Below are positions 1 to 10,464 of a DNA stretch of 49,745 bases, piece by piece. Location: the NCBI RefSeq assembly GCF_008831285.2, contig NW_022204677.1:1-49745 (forward strand). Reading direction: 5' to 3'. Source of the DNA: Nymphaea colorata (taxonomy: Eukaryota > Streptophyta > Magnoliopsida > Nymphaeales > Nymphaeaceae). The notes below the pieces were generated by a model. The model was given only the letters and a program-made list of their open reading frames with translations, was not told the origin of the DNA and did no database searches. The position numbers were made by a program, and so were the translations under genes. How positions within the stretch are numbered: position 1 is the stretch's first letter; the number at the start of each line of letters is the position of its first letter.

Positions 1-1813
1 ATGAATAAAGATGTCAACGAATCAGATTCGAATTGGATATACTCTTAACTTATCCATTTATTCAGATATCCAAATATTCAGATCAAACAAACAAGGAAAA
101 GTCATATCCGAAATCCAAATCCGGAAATCCAATTTCACTATCCATATCCCATTTTAAAATCATATCTGAATTTGAATCCTAGTCCAAATTCTGAACCGAA
201 TTTAGCCGATTTCAATATGTAAAATCTTTGAATATAGGATATTTGTTGAACTGAATCGATATCCGAACCCATCGGATGTCATTTCTTAAATCTGAATCCG
301 ATCCGATTACTTAATCAGACATTATTTTTTTTTTGGAAACGGTTCGGTAGGATATCTAATCCGAATTGAACATAATGCATCCCTAAATATGAATCATGTT
401 TCAATTCCAGTTATTTTTGTAAAAACATTATTCGTCTTTTGTCAAAGTTTTCATGATAATGTTATAAGCACCATTCGAAAAAACATTGTTTGGTAAAGTC
501 AAAAAATGATTAATGACATTTTAGTAATACATGTACGATATAAGAAACAATTAGAGCGTCATAAATGTATCTGAAACTGTTTAACCCAATGTTATCACGA
601 TTGCTTTCGAACCAAATCAGCCGAGCCACCTATTATGGAGTACTGAATGGGTCGATTTAGTGTTTCAGCTAAATTAGTAAAAAATATTAAAGAATTATTT
701 TGAGAAAGCAATGTAAGAACTCGATCGTTTAAACTTGATTCTGTTAGACTACGTAATGAATGTTGGATTATAATGAGAGAATGTTGAACAAGTACTAACT
801 AAACGAGTTAAAAAAAATAGGACATGTTTAGCATAAGCAAAATAAATGAGTTAAGTTTGAGCTCGACATTGTATCGTCAAGTTGAGCTTGAGCTTTTAGT
901 TTTCTGACTCGTGTGCAACCCTACTTACTAACAAGTTATTGGCTGCCGTCACTACTTTCTATCTCGGCCACTCTTGGCCGTCTCTAAGACCAATTGTTGG
1001 AACCTGAATCTCCACAGTTGATTTGACGTGACTACAAGTTCAAGCGCTACCTATAATGACGATCCCCATTGAATTATACGAGTCTGATCTTTCACCTAAA
1101 CCCATAGATCGGTACCTAAATCGCCATTAATTTAGTGCTTCGACTTAAATGAAGAAAATATCAAGATCTAGGGATGTTAATGGATCAGATTTTGACTATA
1201 ATTTGTGTATAGTTTCCAATTTTTTTCGGTTCTTAATAAAAGATGGGAGCCTACTGCTGGTCAGTTTTCATCGGAAATTGGAATTAGAAACGATACATAT
1301 GGCTCAAATTCAATTTGTTGGCATCCAAAGGCTTAGATCACCCCCAAAAAAAAGACACATTATTGACATGCCAAAAAACGTCAATTAAAAATGTCAAAAC
1401 CACCATTAATATTTTTATTGATGGACTCACATCCAGCAGTGTAGATTGTGCCGCTGAATCTTTCATTGACGGGTCCACTAGAGCATTAGTATATGTCAAC
1501 TTATACTAATGGGTGTTGCAGTTAGTGTATTGAATGGGGTCTCACGACACTTGCTTACATCTGTCAGTAAGTTGTGCACTTATACTGACAATCGTGGACA
1601 TCATGTATTGCTGAGAATTTACTGACACACACCAGAGCCATCACTAAAGTATGCCAGATATACTAATGACTGGCTACAGTCAATGCACTTTTTACTAACG
1701 GAAATACCCGTCAGGAAAAATTATATTTCATATTGACAATTACTTCCTGTCAGTAATAGATATTTTTTGGATGCTAAATTACATTTGTACTGATGTGAGA
1801 TACCTGTCAATAA
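1..1813. repeat. Dispersed mosaic repeat, segment A
   Basis: This stretch matches 40215-42544 in the same orientation, base for base over long runs, with several indels. It begins inside the matching region, so its left edge lies outside the window. It contains a hAT MITE (6-385), a truncated second hAT-type start (1169), a stretch ending in an Arg/Ser-like 'ctcgtgtgcaaccctac' terminus near 925, and a 3' part (about 1500-1813) rich in 'ctgtcagtaa'-like motifs that resemble subterminal repeats of a DNA transposon. No coding capacity is seen. The match to segment B stops at about 1813, exactly where segment B passes into satellite DNA. Confidence 0.85.
6..385. mobile_element. hAT-type MITE in segment A
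   Basis: Non-autonomous element with degenerate terminal inverted repeats (left taaagatgtcaacg, right ending gcatcccta; family consensus TAGGGATGTCAA). The right target duplication aatatgaa is at 386-393 and the left one is cut by the window edge (atgaa at 1-5). The interior is built from 'gatatccgaatccgatcgga'-like words. An 8-bp duplication and TAGGG ends are typical of the hAT superfamily. The same insertion, with the same target duplication, is present in segment B, so insertion came before duplication of the segment. Confidence 0.8.
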
Positions 1814-2214
1814 AAAGTTATAATATGTTTTATATTATACTATATTATGTGCGACCTGAAAAATAGGAATACAAAAAAGCCTTGCCTGATATCAATAACT
1901 GAACAAAGATGCAATCAATGTACTATACAGAACATATTACTGATAACATACAAATGACTGGATATTATCTTAATAACAAGTACATATGTATAAATAAGTC
2001 CAACAAAGTTTTTGATACATGTAGTCCATCTTAGATATTCCAATGGTATTTATACTGATATTCAAAGCATGAAACCAAGTCCAATACTGTAGACATCAAA
2101 TTTCCTCTGTACGTATCAATGGCTGAAATCAGGACGTGTTGGCAAACCTGCATATAAGAAGTAAAATATGTTTCAAAAAATGGTACGCATAATTTTAGTA
2201 TAAAATATATCTCC
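1814..2214. other. Non-genic AT-rich stretch
   Basis: No reading frame with recognisable content. AT-rich DNA that continues past the end of the match with segment B; it may be the rest of the transposon whose end is shared by both segments. Confidence 0.5.
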
Positions 2215-2378
2215 TTTCCTGTCTTTTATGTCCAAACAAGCTTTTATAATAATCTTTTTTACTTTTCTTCTCCTTTTCTTTCCTTTCCACACCAATTTTC
2301 TTTCAATTCATTCCCTTTCTTGTTCCTTTCATCTACTAAACATTTCCTTAAGTTTTCCTCCATCCAAACATGGCTAAA
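2215..2378. mobile_element. Partial Harbinger-like MITE (inverted fragment)
   Basis: Read on the minus strand this fragment follows the left half of the element at 24901-25646: a terminus-like 'gtttggatggaggaaaa', a purine-rich body with aaagggaatgaattgaaag, then attataaaagcttgtttgga. The other end of the element is not found, so it looks truncated. Confidence 0.55.
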
Positions 2379-3296
2379 AGGAGAAGCCGAAGAACCCACT
2401 GGGTGGCACACCCTGAGACCTCAACCATTCTATTCATCCAGCTATCTTATGCTTTGTTTGGACCTTCCCTTCTATCCCCATATTTAGCAGTCATAGTTAT
2501 AGGCAAATGATCTAGTCATTAAATCTAGGAAACAAACAAAACATTTTAACTGAGCCTTCGATGCTACCTATCGCAGGCCTTGCGAATCTGGTTATATGTG
2601 CCATACTGGTGCATGAATTTTTGTGCGTCAGTATGGTTAATGACTGAAATACCCTTAATTTACAAATAAAAAGAAAACAGTTGAAAAGGCAAAATTGAAA
2701 AATAGAAAAAATTAAAAAGATTATAGAAGACATTTTTATAATAAATTACCAAAATGTCCTTCCCTGCTTTCTTCAAGCCTTGTGGCTAGAGTTGGGCACT
2801 TGTTCACTCTTGGCTGCTAGAGCTGCTGAGTTAACTTCTTCCTGAGCAGATGGACATGCTACAATAAGTGGATGCAGGCAAGGTTTGAGAAGGGCATAGG
2901 CCCATATTGAGGTCTGGATCATGAGATAGCCTCCTTGAAAATGCCTGTCAAGTGTGGCAGGTAGCAGCCGGTTCAAGGGTAGAGAGATAGATGCAGATCA
3001 AGCCAGAACGACATCAACCCACTCCCCTTAAAATGGGCCTTCTTCTCAAGGCCCAACGAGTGGGCGACCTAATGGTGCACGTCTTCTCGCATACTCCATG
3101 TTGAAGGCCTGCCAATATCATGAGGTTGCCGAATGACATCTTCATGCGAGTCAGCAAGTAGTGATTGCTTTGACTAGATGTAGGCATGAAGACACATGAA
3201 GGATGCTCAGGCGGGGTTTGACCAGTACTTCAATCTCGTATGCTTGTTGGTGGTGGTTGAAGCTGCCAACATGTAAGGCCATGTGGACCATAGGTG
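2379..3296. other. Non-genic stretch
   Basis: No gene recognised. About 2513-2575 resembles 15751-15815 ('gtcattaaatcta', then an A-rich run and 'cttcga'), and 'ctagagttggg' near 2790 recurs near 15822, suggesting two diverged copies of an unnamed repeat. The reading frames here are short and have no recognisable domain. Confidence 0.45.
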
Positions 3297-3488
3297 CAGG
3301 GGCAGAGTCAGAAATTTTTCATGAGGAGAGCCGAATTAAGTTTCTAAAATTTGACAGGGGCAGAAATGTCATTTTTCAAAAATTTTATACATGACAAGTG
3401 AAATTTTCTAAAATTTACATCTAAAATTTTATATATTTTTTTAGTGCAGTCTAGGGCCCCTGTGGGCCCTCCCTTGGCTTTGCCCCTG
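3297..3488. mobile_element. hAT-type MITE of the CAGGGGC family
   Basis: A 192-bp element. The left end is caggggcagagtcag and the right end is ttggctttgcccctg, imperfect inverted repeats. A perfect 8-bp target duplication cataggtg lies at 3289-3296 and 3489-3496. The inside is AT-rich and non-coding ('taaaattttata'). The duplication length and end structure fit hAT. Relatives lie at about 7400-7557, 7871-8079, 35407-35595 and 36697-36870. Confidence 0.9.
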
Positions 3489-3496
3489 CATAGGTG

Positions 3497-4289
3497 AGAG
3501 CAGACTGCTGAGCTTGTCATTTGCCTATAAAGGATCCCCTCATAGCCAAGAGATGATGACTGTGTCCATAGATCACTTTGCAAGTGTTATTTTTTAAACT
3601 TCGGCCATGGTGGATTATGGAAAGGGTCTCCATGATTGTCACAGCAAGCCAGGGCTGAGGTTTCACCAGTGGCATGTCTACAGCTGTACAGGTTAAGGTC
3701 ACAGTTAGGCCAAGGTGTGGGCCGCTGAGAGATGCTTGTCACGAAGGACTGTTTTGGCATGGATCTGGCAAGCAGCCAATGGAAGCAACACAATTTGAGT
3801 TGTTTCCACAGCTGCCATAAACACATAGTAGTGCACTCTTGGAATGGCTTAATTTTCGGTCTGTGTAGGCTTCCTTCGCTTGAGTTGGCCTAGGATGTTA
3901 GCCAACGTGAAATTTTAGAAGAATGTTTGTTGACCTTATTACCTTCAATCTGATATATTAATTACATAAAATGTCTACAAAACCCTCAATTTTACCCTAA
4001 CTTTTTGTCATTGCCGGATTCCAGAGCATTGTGGCTGGATTTTGGTGTCAAATTTGGACCACATGTAATTCAAGTACACATATACTTATTCATAGAATAT
4101 TATTTTGATTAGTTGTCATTTGAATGTTTTTTTGGATGTTTGAATGTTTTCCGTCCTTAACTTTTTAGCCACCCATAAGTGTTTTTGCCGAATTGTTTAA
4201 ATGAGTGAAAAGTTATATTTTTCCGATGTACTGTCTCGCTGCTGGAAGAGTTTTTACCGAAGGTCACTAACATGTTGAAAATAATATAT
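3497..4289. other. Non-genic stretch
   Basis: No gene, RNA or clear repeat recognised. Overlapping minus-strand frames of 61-79 codons near 3517-3826 show no domain. Confidence 0.5.
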
Positions 4290-4525
4290 TATTATCGATG
4301 CGAGAGGACGTCATTAATAGTCAATGTTTACCTATGTTTAGGTCACGCCGGTGATACCTTACACTGATGCTTTGTCCATTGTATCGATGATGATTTTTAC
4401 TGACATTCCCTTTATCAACCAAAGAACAAAATGTCTGTCAATCCATTACTGACATGCATTCTATTTTCACCCACATTTTCTGGCCATCAGTAATGCTTAG
4501 GTTTTCTATAGAGATAGTTGAACTC
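4290..4525 (+). mobile_element. Possible right end of a CACTA-type transposon
   Basis: Repeated short words (ttactgacat, ctgtcaatcc, attactgacatg, catcagtaatg) lead to taggttttctatagag. Read inversely this is close to a CACTATAGAAAACC-like terminus, with one base off CACTA. Similar 'tgtcagtaa' words occur at 1550-1813 and 42280-42544. No matching left end or 3-bp duplication was found, so this is a weak call. Confidence 0.3.
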
Positions 4526-6660
4526 TTGCCCAAGGAGTCCCCAGCTCAAGGCAGTCCCCTGCCCAAGGGGATCCCCACTTAAAACATGCCATGCCCAAGG
4601 CATCATTTTCTTTGTGTCCTCTCCTGTTCTGCCCTGTTCTAGGAGCTATGCCAGGTCAACCACTATCATTTCAAATGTCTAGTCGCTTGACACTACATAC
4701 CAAACCCTAAGCAGCATGATTTAAAAGCTGTCTGTTGGGTCACCATGATAAAAATATCCTTATATAAGCATACGTGCATCACGATTCTCACAACTAATCC
4801 AAACTAAATTTTCTATTTTTGCAAATTAGCAAATAGTGTATTCAAGTGAGTTTATTTCATAAACAAAAATCTAATTTCCAAAGAGTCCTTCTACCTGTGC
4901 AAAATTGGAAAGAGAAGACCACTAAGGCTTGGAAGAAATTGTTGTTCATTTGTCTATGTTATTGAATGTTTTATTGATGTATGCAAAGAAAAAAAGACAG
5001 TGAAGCCTGAATGGATTCCTTACTCCTTGGATGAGCAAGGAATCTACTTATATCAGCAAATCGATTCCACCAAGAATCGATTCACTTTATGAGTGTGGTC
5101 TATATTGTAAATGGAATATATCAATTGCAATGAGCCCGTCTTAACCATTCATTTCTGAAAATTTCAGAAATCCTTGTGATTTTGAAAATCAGCAATTAAT
5201 AAAAATATCTAATCTTCTTGCGTTTCAAAAAGAAATCCTTAGACTTTTATCAAGATCAAAACCACAAAAGAAATTCAATATTTTACAAAACTCATTTGGG
5301 AATACATATTTCCAAAAATCCAATCATCTCCAAAATCATGCCATTTTCCACAATCAAAATATATCAAGCTATTTCCAAAATCAAAATTCAAGAATCAATT
5401 TTTCAAAACGTTTCATCCTAAAGGAAATCACAAAAGTGATATTGCTACCCAGAGAGAAAATTTGTCCAAGCTCAAACCCTCCAAATTTTCAAACAAATTA
5501 ATGAATTCCTTTTGCCTACGATCTGTAAAAAATGAGTTGAAATCACCCTATCAAATGAATTTTTGAAATCCTTTTTCCAAAACAAAAATTTTAAAACCTA
5601 AGCTTATGTCCTCCTTCACATCAAGGATGGGCTCGGGGAACGCCTTATATTTTCTACCTCCAAGATGGATCTATGTCTATGTTTGATCAAATTTAATTAT
5701 GCATGAAGAGAAATAGAGCGAATCTTGAATATACATGCAGTTTATTTCATGCATACATGCACTCACTTCATGAATGCACCCATCATATTCACTAAAATCT
5801 AAGTGAATCAAGTTAGAGTTGCTTCCATGATTAAGTTATATTGTGACAAGAACTTAAGCACCTCGTTTATTTTGAGAGAGAAGCACAAAATTTTCAACAT
5901 GATTATGAAATCCGAACTTTCAAAATCAATTCAAAACGATTCCAATGGATTTTTCACAAAATCAAACAGACTTTCAAATCCAAAAATTACTCAAGCAAAA
6001 TTTCATAACCTTGACAAAATTCAAAAAAAAAATCAAAATTCAATTTTTTCCAATCAAGAAAATTATCATAAACCCAAAATTTCAATATCAAAGATTCGAT
6101 TCTTGAAAATTTCAACTAGCCTTCAACTATCCAATTCATTTTTTCCAAATTCAATTTTGGCTTCAAGAATGAATTCCAGTTCCAAGGCTTCGAAGAGTTT
6201 TCAAGTCAAACTTCAAATCCCAAAATCCAAACTATCTTTGAAATTTTAATGTTTAGCCCAAACTCTCAATTTTCAATTCCAGGATCCCAGTTTCAAAAAG
6301 AAAGCTTTAATTACCTAATTACAAATTCAATTCAAAATCCAATATTTTGATTCTCAATTTCCAATTCCAATTTTTGGGACCAAATCAAAGTTCAATTGAT
6401 AAAATCCATGATTAATTCAAAAATTCCGCACCAAGAATGATCTCCGGATCTTCAAAATTTTTGAAATACAGAAATATTCTGAATCAAATCCAACTCTTTG
6501 TTTAAAATGAACTTTAAAAATCTGAAACCCAATCCCCACACTTGCATGTAGAAAAAAATAACTTCTCAAGCTTGAGAAAACTCTAACCTTGGATCGATTA
6601 CCCTTGTTAATGCTGGCAGAGATGGGTCCCTTTCACTTAAAATCTATTTTTAATCAAAAC
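4526..6660. repeat. Asymmetric low-complexity DNA, possible diverged LTR-type repeat
   Basis: From about 5160 to 6540 the plus strand is poor in G and dominated by 'ttcaaaatccaa'-like words. This opens a 148-codon frame (5803-6249) made of Asn, Ser, Lys, Phe and Ile, which I do not accept as a gene. Near 6590-6645 the minus strand reads 'aagggtaatcgatccaagg', matching 'gagggtaatcaatccaagg' in the blocks at 15.9-21.4 kb, so this may be an old copy of that family in the opposite orientation. A TATA-like 'cttatataag' lies near 4759. Confidence 0.35.
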
Positions 6661-7399
6661 TTGATTTTTCCTACTTCGTGTGCAAACTTCCCAGCCACAC
6701 TGAGGGAAGTGGGGTGCAAACAATAAGCTCATAGGTAAGTTCAACACAATTTTTGTTGTTAAAAAAAGTCACATTTTTAAAACATATTTTTAAGTAAAAT
6801 CTTGGTTTTTTAACTCATCAAGCTTTTATGCATTGTGATCTCTATAATTTATATGCTAATTTTGAATTTTGTTTTTCTACATTGGGAAAGGGAAGAATGG
6901 AGGAAGAACATAGTTGCTTTCATCCATGGCCGCTGACTCGATCAGCTCTGTTTTCTTCCAATTGTAATAATCAATCAATATAAACTCAGGAGGTCAGAGT
7001 AAAAATCAATTGCAACAGGAAAAAGAAAACCAAATCCGATTGCAACCACAAAAGCCATTGATAGGAATGAAGAAATACAGAAATAGAAATTTATGAAAGA
7101 AATGCAAAACATTATTCCAAGAAATTCTGCATGAGAATTGAATCAATGAAGAAGACGGCAAAGAAATGAAGTCTCAAGATGATTGGAGAAAGAAATAAAA
7201 GAGGGCAGCCAAAAAAAAAATCCAGAACTCTCTTTCATGTCTGGAAGTCGACGCAAGGAATATCTTCGAATTTCCAATGGATTCTTCGCCCATGTTCACT
7301 TCTTCAAAACTCAGAGCAAAGGATCGCTGATTTTTGAACGAGTCCAAGGTGATCTTGTCCTCCCTAATTTTCTGATTTCCAATAGCTGGTATCTAGACC
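6661..7399. other. Non-genic stretch
   Basis: Nothing recognised. A 95-codon frame starting at 7183 runs into a MITE fragment and ends in low-complexity Lys/Asn codons. Confidence 0.5.
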
Positions 7400-7557
7400 A
7401 TAAAAGAAATATAAATAAAAATAAAAATTTACATGTAAAAAAAAATACGAAATTCATATATCTTGTGTAAAAAATTTTAAAAATTATATTTTTGCTGTTG
7501 CTAAAATTTTATAACTATAATTCGGCCCCTCATGAAAAATTCCTAACTCTGCCCCTG
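7400..7557. mobile_element. Truncated MITE of the CAGGGGC family, inverted
   Basis: The right end, aattcctaactctgcccctg, is the inverse of the left end of the element at 3297, preceded by the family's 'ttcggcccctcatg' and AT-rich core. The opposite end is not recognisable, so the left boundary is a guess. Confidence 0.6.
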
Positions 7558-7870
7558 CTTATTTCTTAGATGGCAACAAAGAAATCAGGAGAAGACAAAT
7601 GAGAAAGGAAAAATGCAGTCGATCAAATCACAAACAGAGAGCATGAGAAGTGAAAAGTGAAAGGGTGAGAGCCTGCGCAGTTGATACTTAAAAGGGTGGT
7701 GTTGATTAGAAGTCTGTACCATTGAATAATTTTACCTGTATAGATTTGTCTTTTATATATAGCTTGATCCTATAGAAACCTTTAACTGGTAACTTTTTTC
7801 TAGAAAATTGTTTCGTGGAATCCCTGAATGGGAACCGTTGTCCTCATTCTATTTATGAGGCATGTGTGAT
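7558..7870. other. Non-genic stretch
   Basis: No feature recognised between the two MITEs. Confidence 0.5.
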
Positions 7871-8079
7871 CAGGGGCGGAACCAGGAATTTCTTGTCGCA
7901 TGGGGTAAACTATAGTTTCAAAATTTTAACAGGCACAAAATACAGAAATAGAAATTTTCAAATTTGTATATATATTAAACTAAAATTTTTTAGATTTACA
8001 TATAAATTTTTAAAGTTTTTAATATCTGAGAGGGGGGGAATGCCAAGGCAGGAGCCTGCCCCGCTTCCCTCTGCCCTTG
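7871..8079. mobile_element. hAT-type MITE of the CAGGGGC family
   Basis: A 209-bp element. Left end caggggcggaaccagg, right end ccctctgcccttg. The flanking 8-mers are tgtgtgat (7863-7870) and tttgtgat (8080-8087), a target duplication with one mismatch. The AT-rich core resembles that of the element at 3297. Confidence 0.8.
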
Positions 8080-9049
8080 TTTGTGATGGAATGGAATGAA
8101 TTTTCTAGGATGAGTATTGCCATGTTTGATGAAAGAAAATAGGCTTGGTGCCAGGGCAGACCCACAACCCCCTCCAGGCGGAAGTCATCCTGTGGCCAAT
8201 GCAAAGAGCAAGGTGGACATCTACCTTCACAATGCATTCAATTGAAGGAACACTTGCTGATGTGTTTTTGAACATACTACTATTGTGTTCTTGCCAATCC
8301 TTCCACCAATAGTAGATGATTCAAGACCACCAAGTAAATTGCCAACCACTGTTGACGGAAGGTAAAGGAGAAAAGAGAAGAAGCTGCTGCGAGGAGAGGG
8401 GAGGGTGTGGGGGAGAGAAGGCCAAGCGGTAACAAGCAAGCAATAAAAAAAATGAGTGTCAACAAAAAAAGTAGTATCACGATTCCTCAGCATAGAGGGA
8501 AAGAGGACACTGGTTAGCAAGGTGGATCACAAGGCACTGGAGATGGCCTAAGGTATTGATGCGACAAGCAAGAAGGATAAAAAATAAGGCCATGGCACAG
8601 GGTGAGGGGCCATCTCAATTGTAAGAATATATCAATTGTTATAATAGTTTGTCATATCGTGTCATGTGACCTTCTGTATCTTTTTAACTTACTAAAGTGT
8701 AGAGACCCTAAAAGCATTGAAAAGTTTAACCTTCGGATTCTGGTACTCATCAAATTGTGGCTACAACTTATACTGATGGCATTGCAATTTTTACTTACGC
8801 ATTCCTCCCATGGTAAAACTATTGTGTTTTTTTTATTGTTAATCAGGTTTTCCATTTAAAAAGAAAACAAGGAAAAGAATAAAACTGAACCATTAAACCG
8901 CACCTTAGACTTTTCAGAACTAGAAATAAACATAAAAGATCAAATTTTCAGTGGCTGTACTTTGGAACGGTAAACAAGTAGAACGATTTGTAGACAAAAC
9001 AAAAGATATCTCTCTCATCCCTCTCTCTCTCTTCCCGCCCCACCACCAC

Positions 9050-9072
9050 CCCCCATCCCCCCCCCCCCCGCC
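9050..9072. repeat. Poly-C tract
   Basis: A near-pure run of C in a pyrimidine-rich context; the opposite strand is a G-run. Simple repeat with no assigned role. Confidence 0.85.
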
Positions 9073-9318
9073 CGGCGTAGCAGTAATTAAAGTATAAGCT
9101 GTATTTAAAATGAAAGCAAAATAAATTTAGGGTTTTCAATGAATTATCATCTTCATCCGCTCCAAATGAACTACCCATTCATTTAATAGAGCTTCCTAAC
9201 TAATTGCATCTTGGATCCATTCTAAGATCCGATCTGTGTGAACCTGCGCCATTGATCCATCCTACAATCAGATCTGGGTGCACTTCTGCTGTCACTCTCT
9301 CTTTATATATGTTGTGTG

Positions 9319-9321
<3 letters not shown>

Positions 9322-9355
<34 letters not shown>

Positions 9356-9371
9356 ATATATATATATATAA
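9322..9371. repeat. (GT)n(TA)n microsatellite
   Basis: About 15 GT units followed by about 9 TA units, a compound dinucleotide repeat. Confidence 0.9.
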
Positions 9372-10168
9372 ATAATGAAAGTTAGTGAAAAGCAGCCACT
9401 TGGGTAAGAGACAAAAACTAGACCTATTAAGATTAATTATTAAAATGTTTTTGGGCAATCTAACCTCATAAATATGATCTTAAAAGTGACTTGATGAGAA
9501 ACATATATTAAATATTTTTTAATAAGAAAAATACAAACGACTCTTATAACATAAGATTTTGACTTTGCAGTGGGGCAGACTGGTTTCAAACTTACATATC
9601 ATTCTCTAATTCTATTTGAAAATGTATGGATCTAACTCACAGACATAAAAGTTGGATCTAGTTTGCATTTTTATTGCATTCACATGTTTTAATATGTGTC
9701 CTGTACCTTCATTGGATCAAAATCATATCTATATCCATAACTAGGAGATATGGAAGTGGTAGAATGTAAGCACATACAGTAAACATGGCATAAGCACAAT
9801 ATTTTCGCGTGAACATGCTGTCATTTAACTATATATGGGTTAGAGAAATCCATACATGTACACATGCACATATATACACACACAGACACACCAGTCTTTT
9901 GTCAGTGTATATGCTGTATGCTCAAACTCAACATTTAATAAGATTTTGAATTTTTGAAAAAAAATCATTCATCCAAACTTTTTTACATAAATACAATCAG
10001 ATAAAAAAATTAACTTCAGAAAGGGGAAATTTAGGTGAAATAGTAGACTGGGATTGGGGGACTTTTCCTGACTTATTTAGCACATGTGAAGCACTCAAGC
10101 ACATGTGCTCACCACACCCCAAATTAAGCACTTGGCAGGTTAAACTTCTGATCCAGTCGAATGCATTC

Positions 10169-10364
10169 ATTCTTTCTTGTAAAATAGGCAACTGGAAATT
10201 AAAGAAAGCTGAGGGGGGAGGGATTATTCTTTCTTATAAAATCAGCAAATAGAAATTAAAGAAAGAGGTATTATTCTTTCTTATAAAATCCGCATCTAGA
10301 AATTAAAGAAAGAGGGATTATTCTTTCTTATAAAATCGGCAACTAGAAATTAAAGAAAGAGGGA
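10169..10364 (+). repeat. 47-bp tandem repeat upstream of the CNL pseudogene
   Basis: Four units start at about 10169, 10224, 10271 and 10318. The last three are exactly 47 bp apart; the first is 55 bp long with a G-rich insertion. Each unit reads attctttctta, then taaaatc, a variable six bases, then agaaattaaagaaagagg. The outer parts (ttctttctt and aaagaaaga) are nearly complementary. Units 2-4 each hold a TATA-box-like ttataaaatc. The array ends about 100 bp before the first ATG of the CNL frame. Confidence 0.9.
10224..10340 (+). promoter_or_regulatory. Repeated TATA-like elements upstream of the CNL gene
   Basis: Three copies of ttataaaatc, one per 47-bp unit, lie 130-230 bp upstream of the ATG at 10465. 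The position suits a core promoter with a leader containing the TC/CA microsatellite. Function is inferred only from the motif and its position. Confidence 0.35.
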
Positions 10365-10379
10365 GACCTGTTGTATTTA

Positions 10380-10416
10380 TTCTCTCTCTCTCTCTGTCTC
10401 ACACACACACACACAC
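10380..10416. repeat. (TC)n(CA)n microsatellite in the presumed leader
   Basis: A TC run, a gtctc interruption and a run of about eight CA units, immediately before the start codon region of the CNL pseudogene. Confidence 0.85.
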
Positions 10417-10464
10417 TTGAAAATTGCTCCTCTTCCTCTTCCACCGACTGAGAGACTGGGGAAG

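Larger units (their letters stand above)
8088..10168. other. Non-genic stretch with simple repeats
   Basis: No gene recognised. Frames at 8227-8520 (minus) and 8602-8859 (plus) have no domain. The stretch contains a poly-C run and a GT/TA microsatellite, listed separately, and lies directly upstream of the CNL pseudogene. Confidence 0.5.

Noticed and set aside
5803-6249. 148-codon plus-strand frame
   Set aside because: Strong strand asymmetry of the DNA keeps it open; the product is a low-complexity Asn/Ser/Lys/Phe string with no domain.
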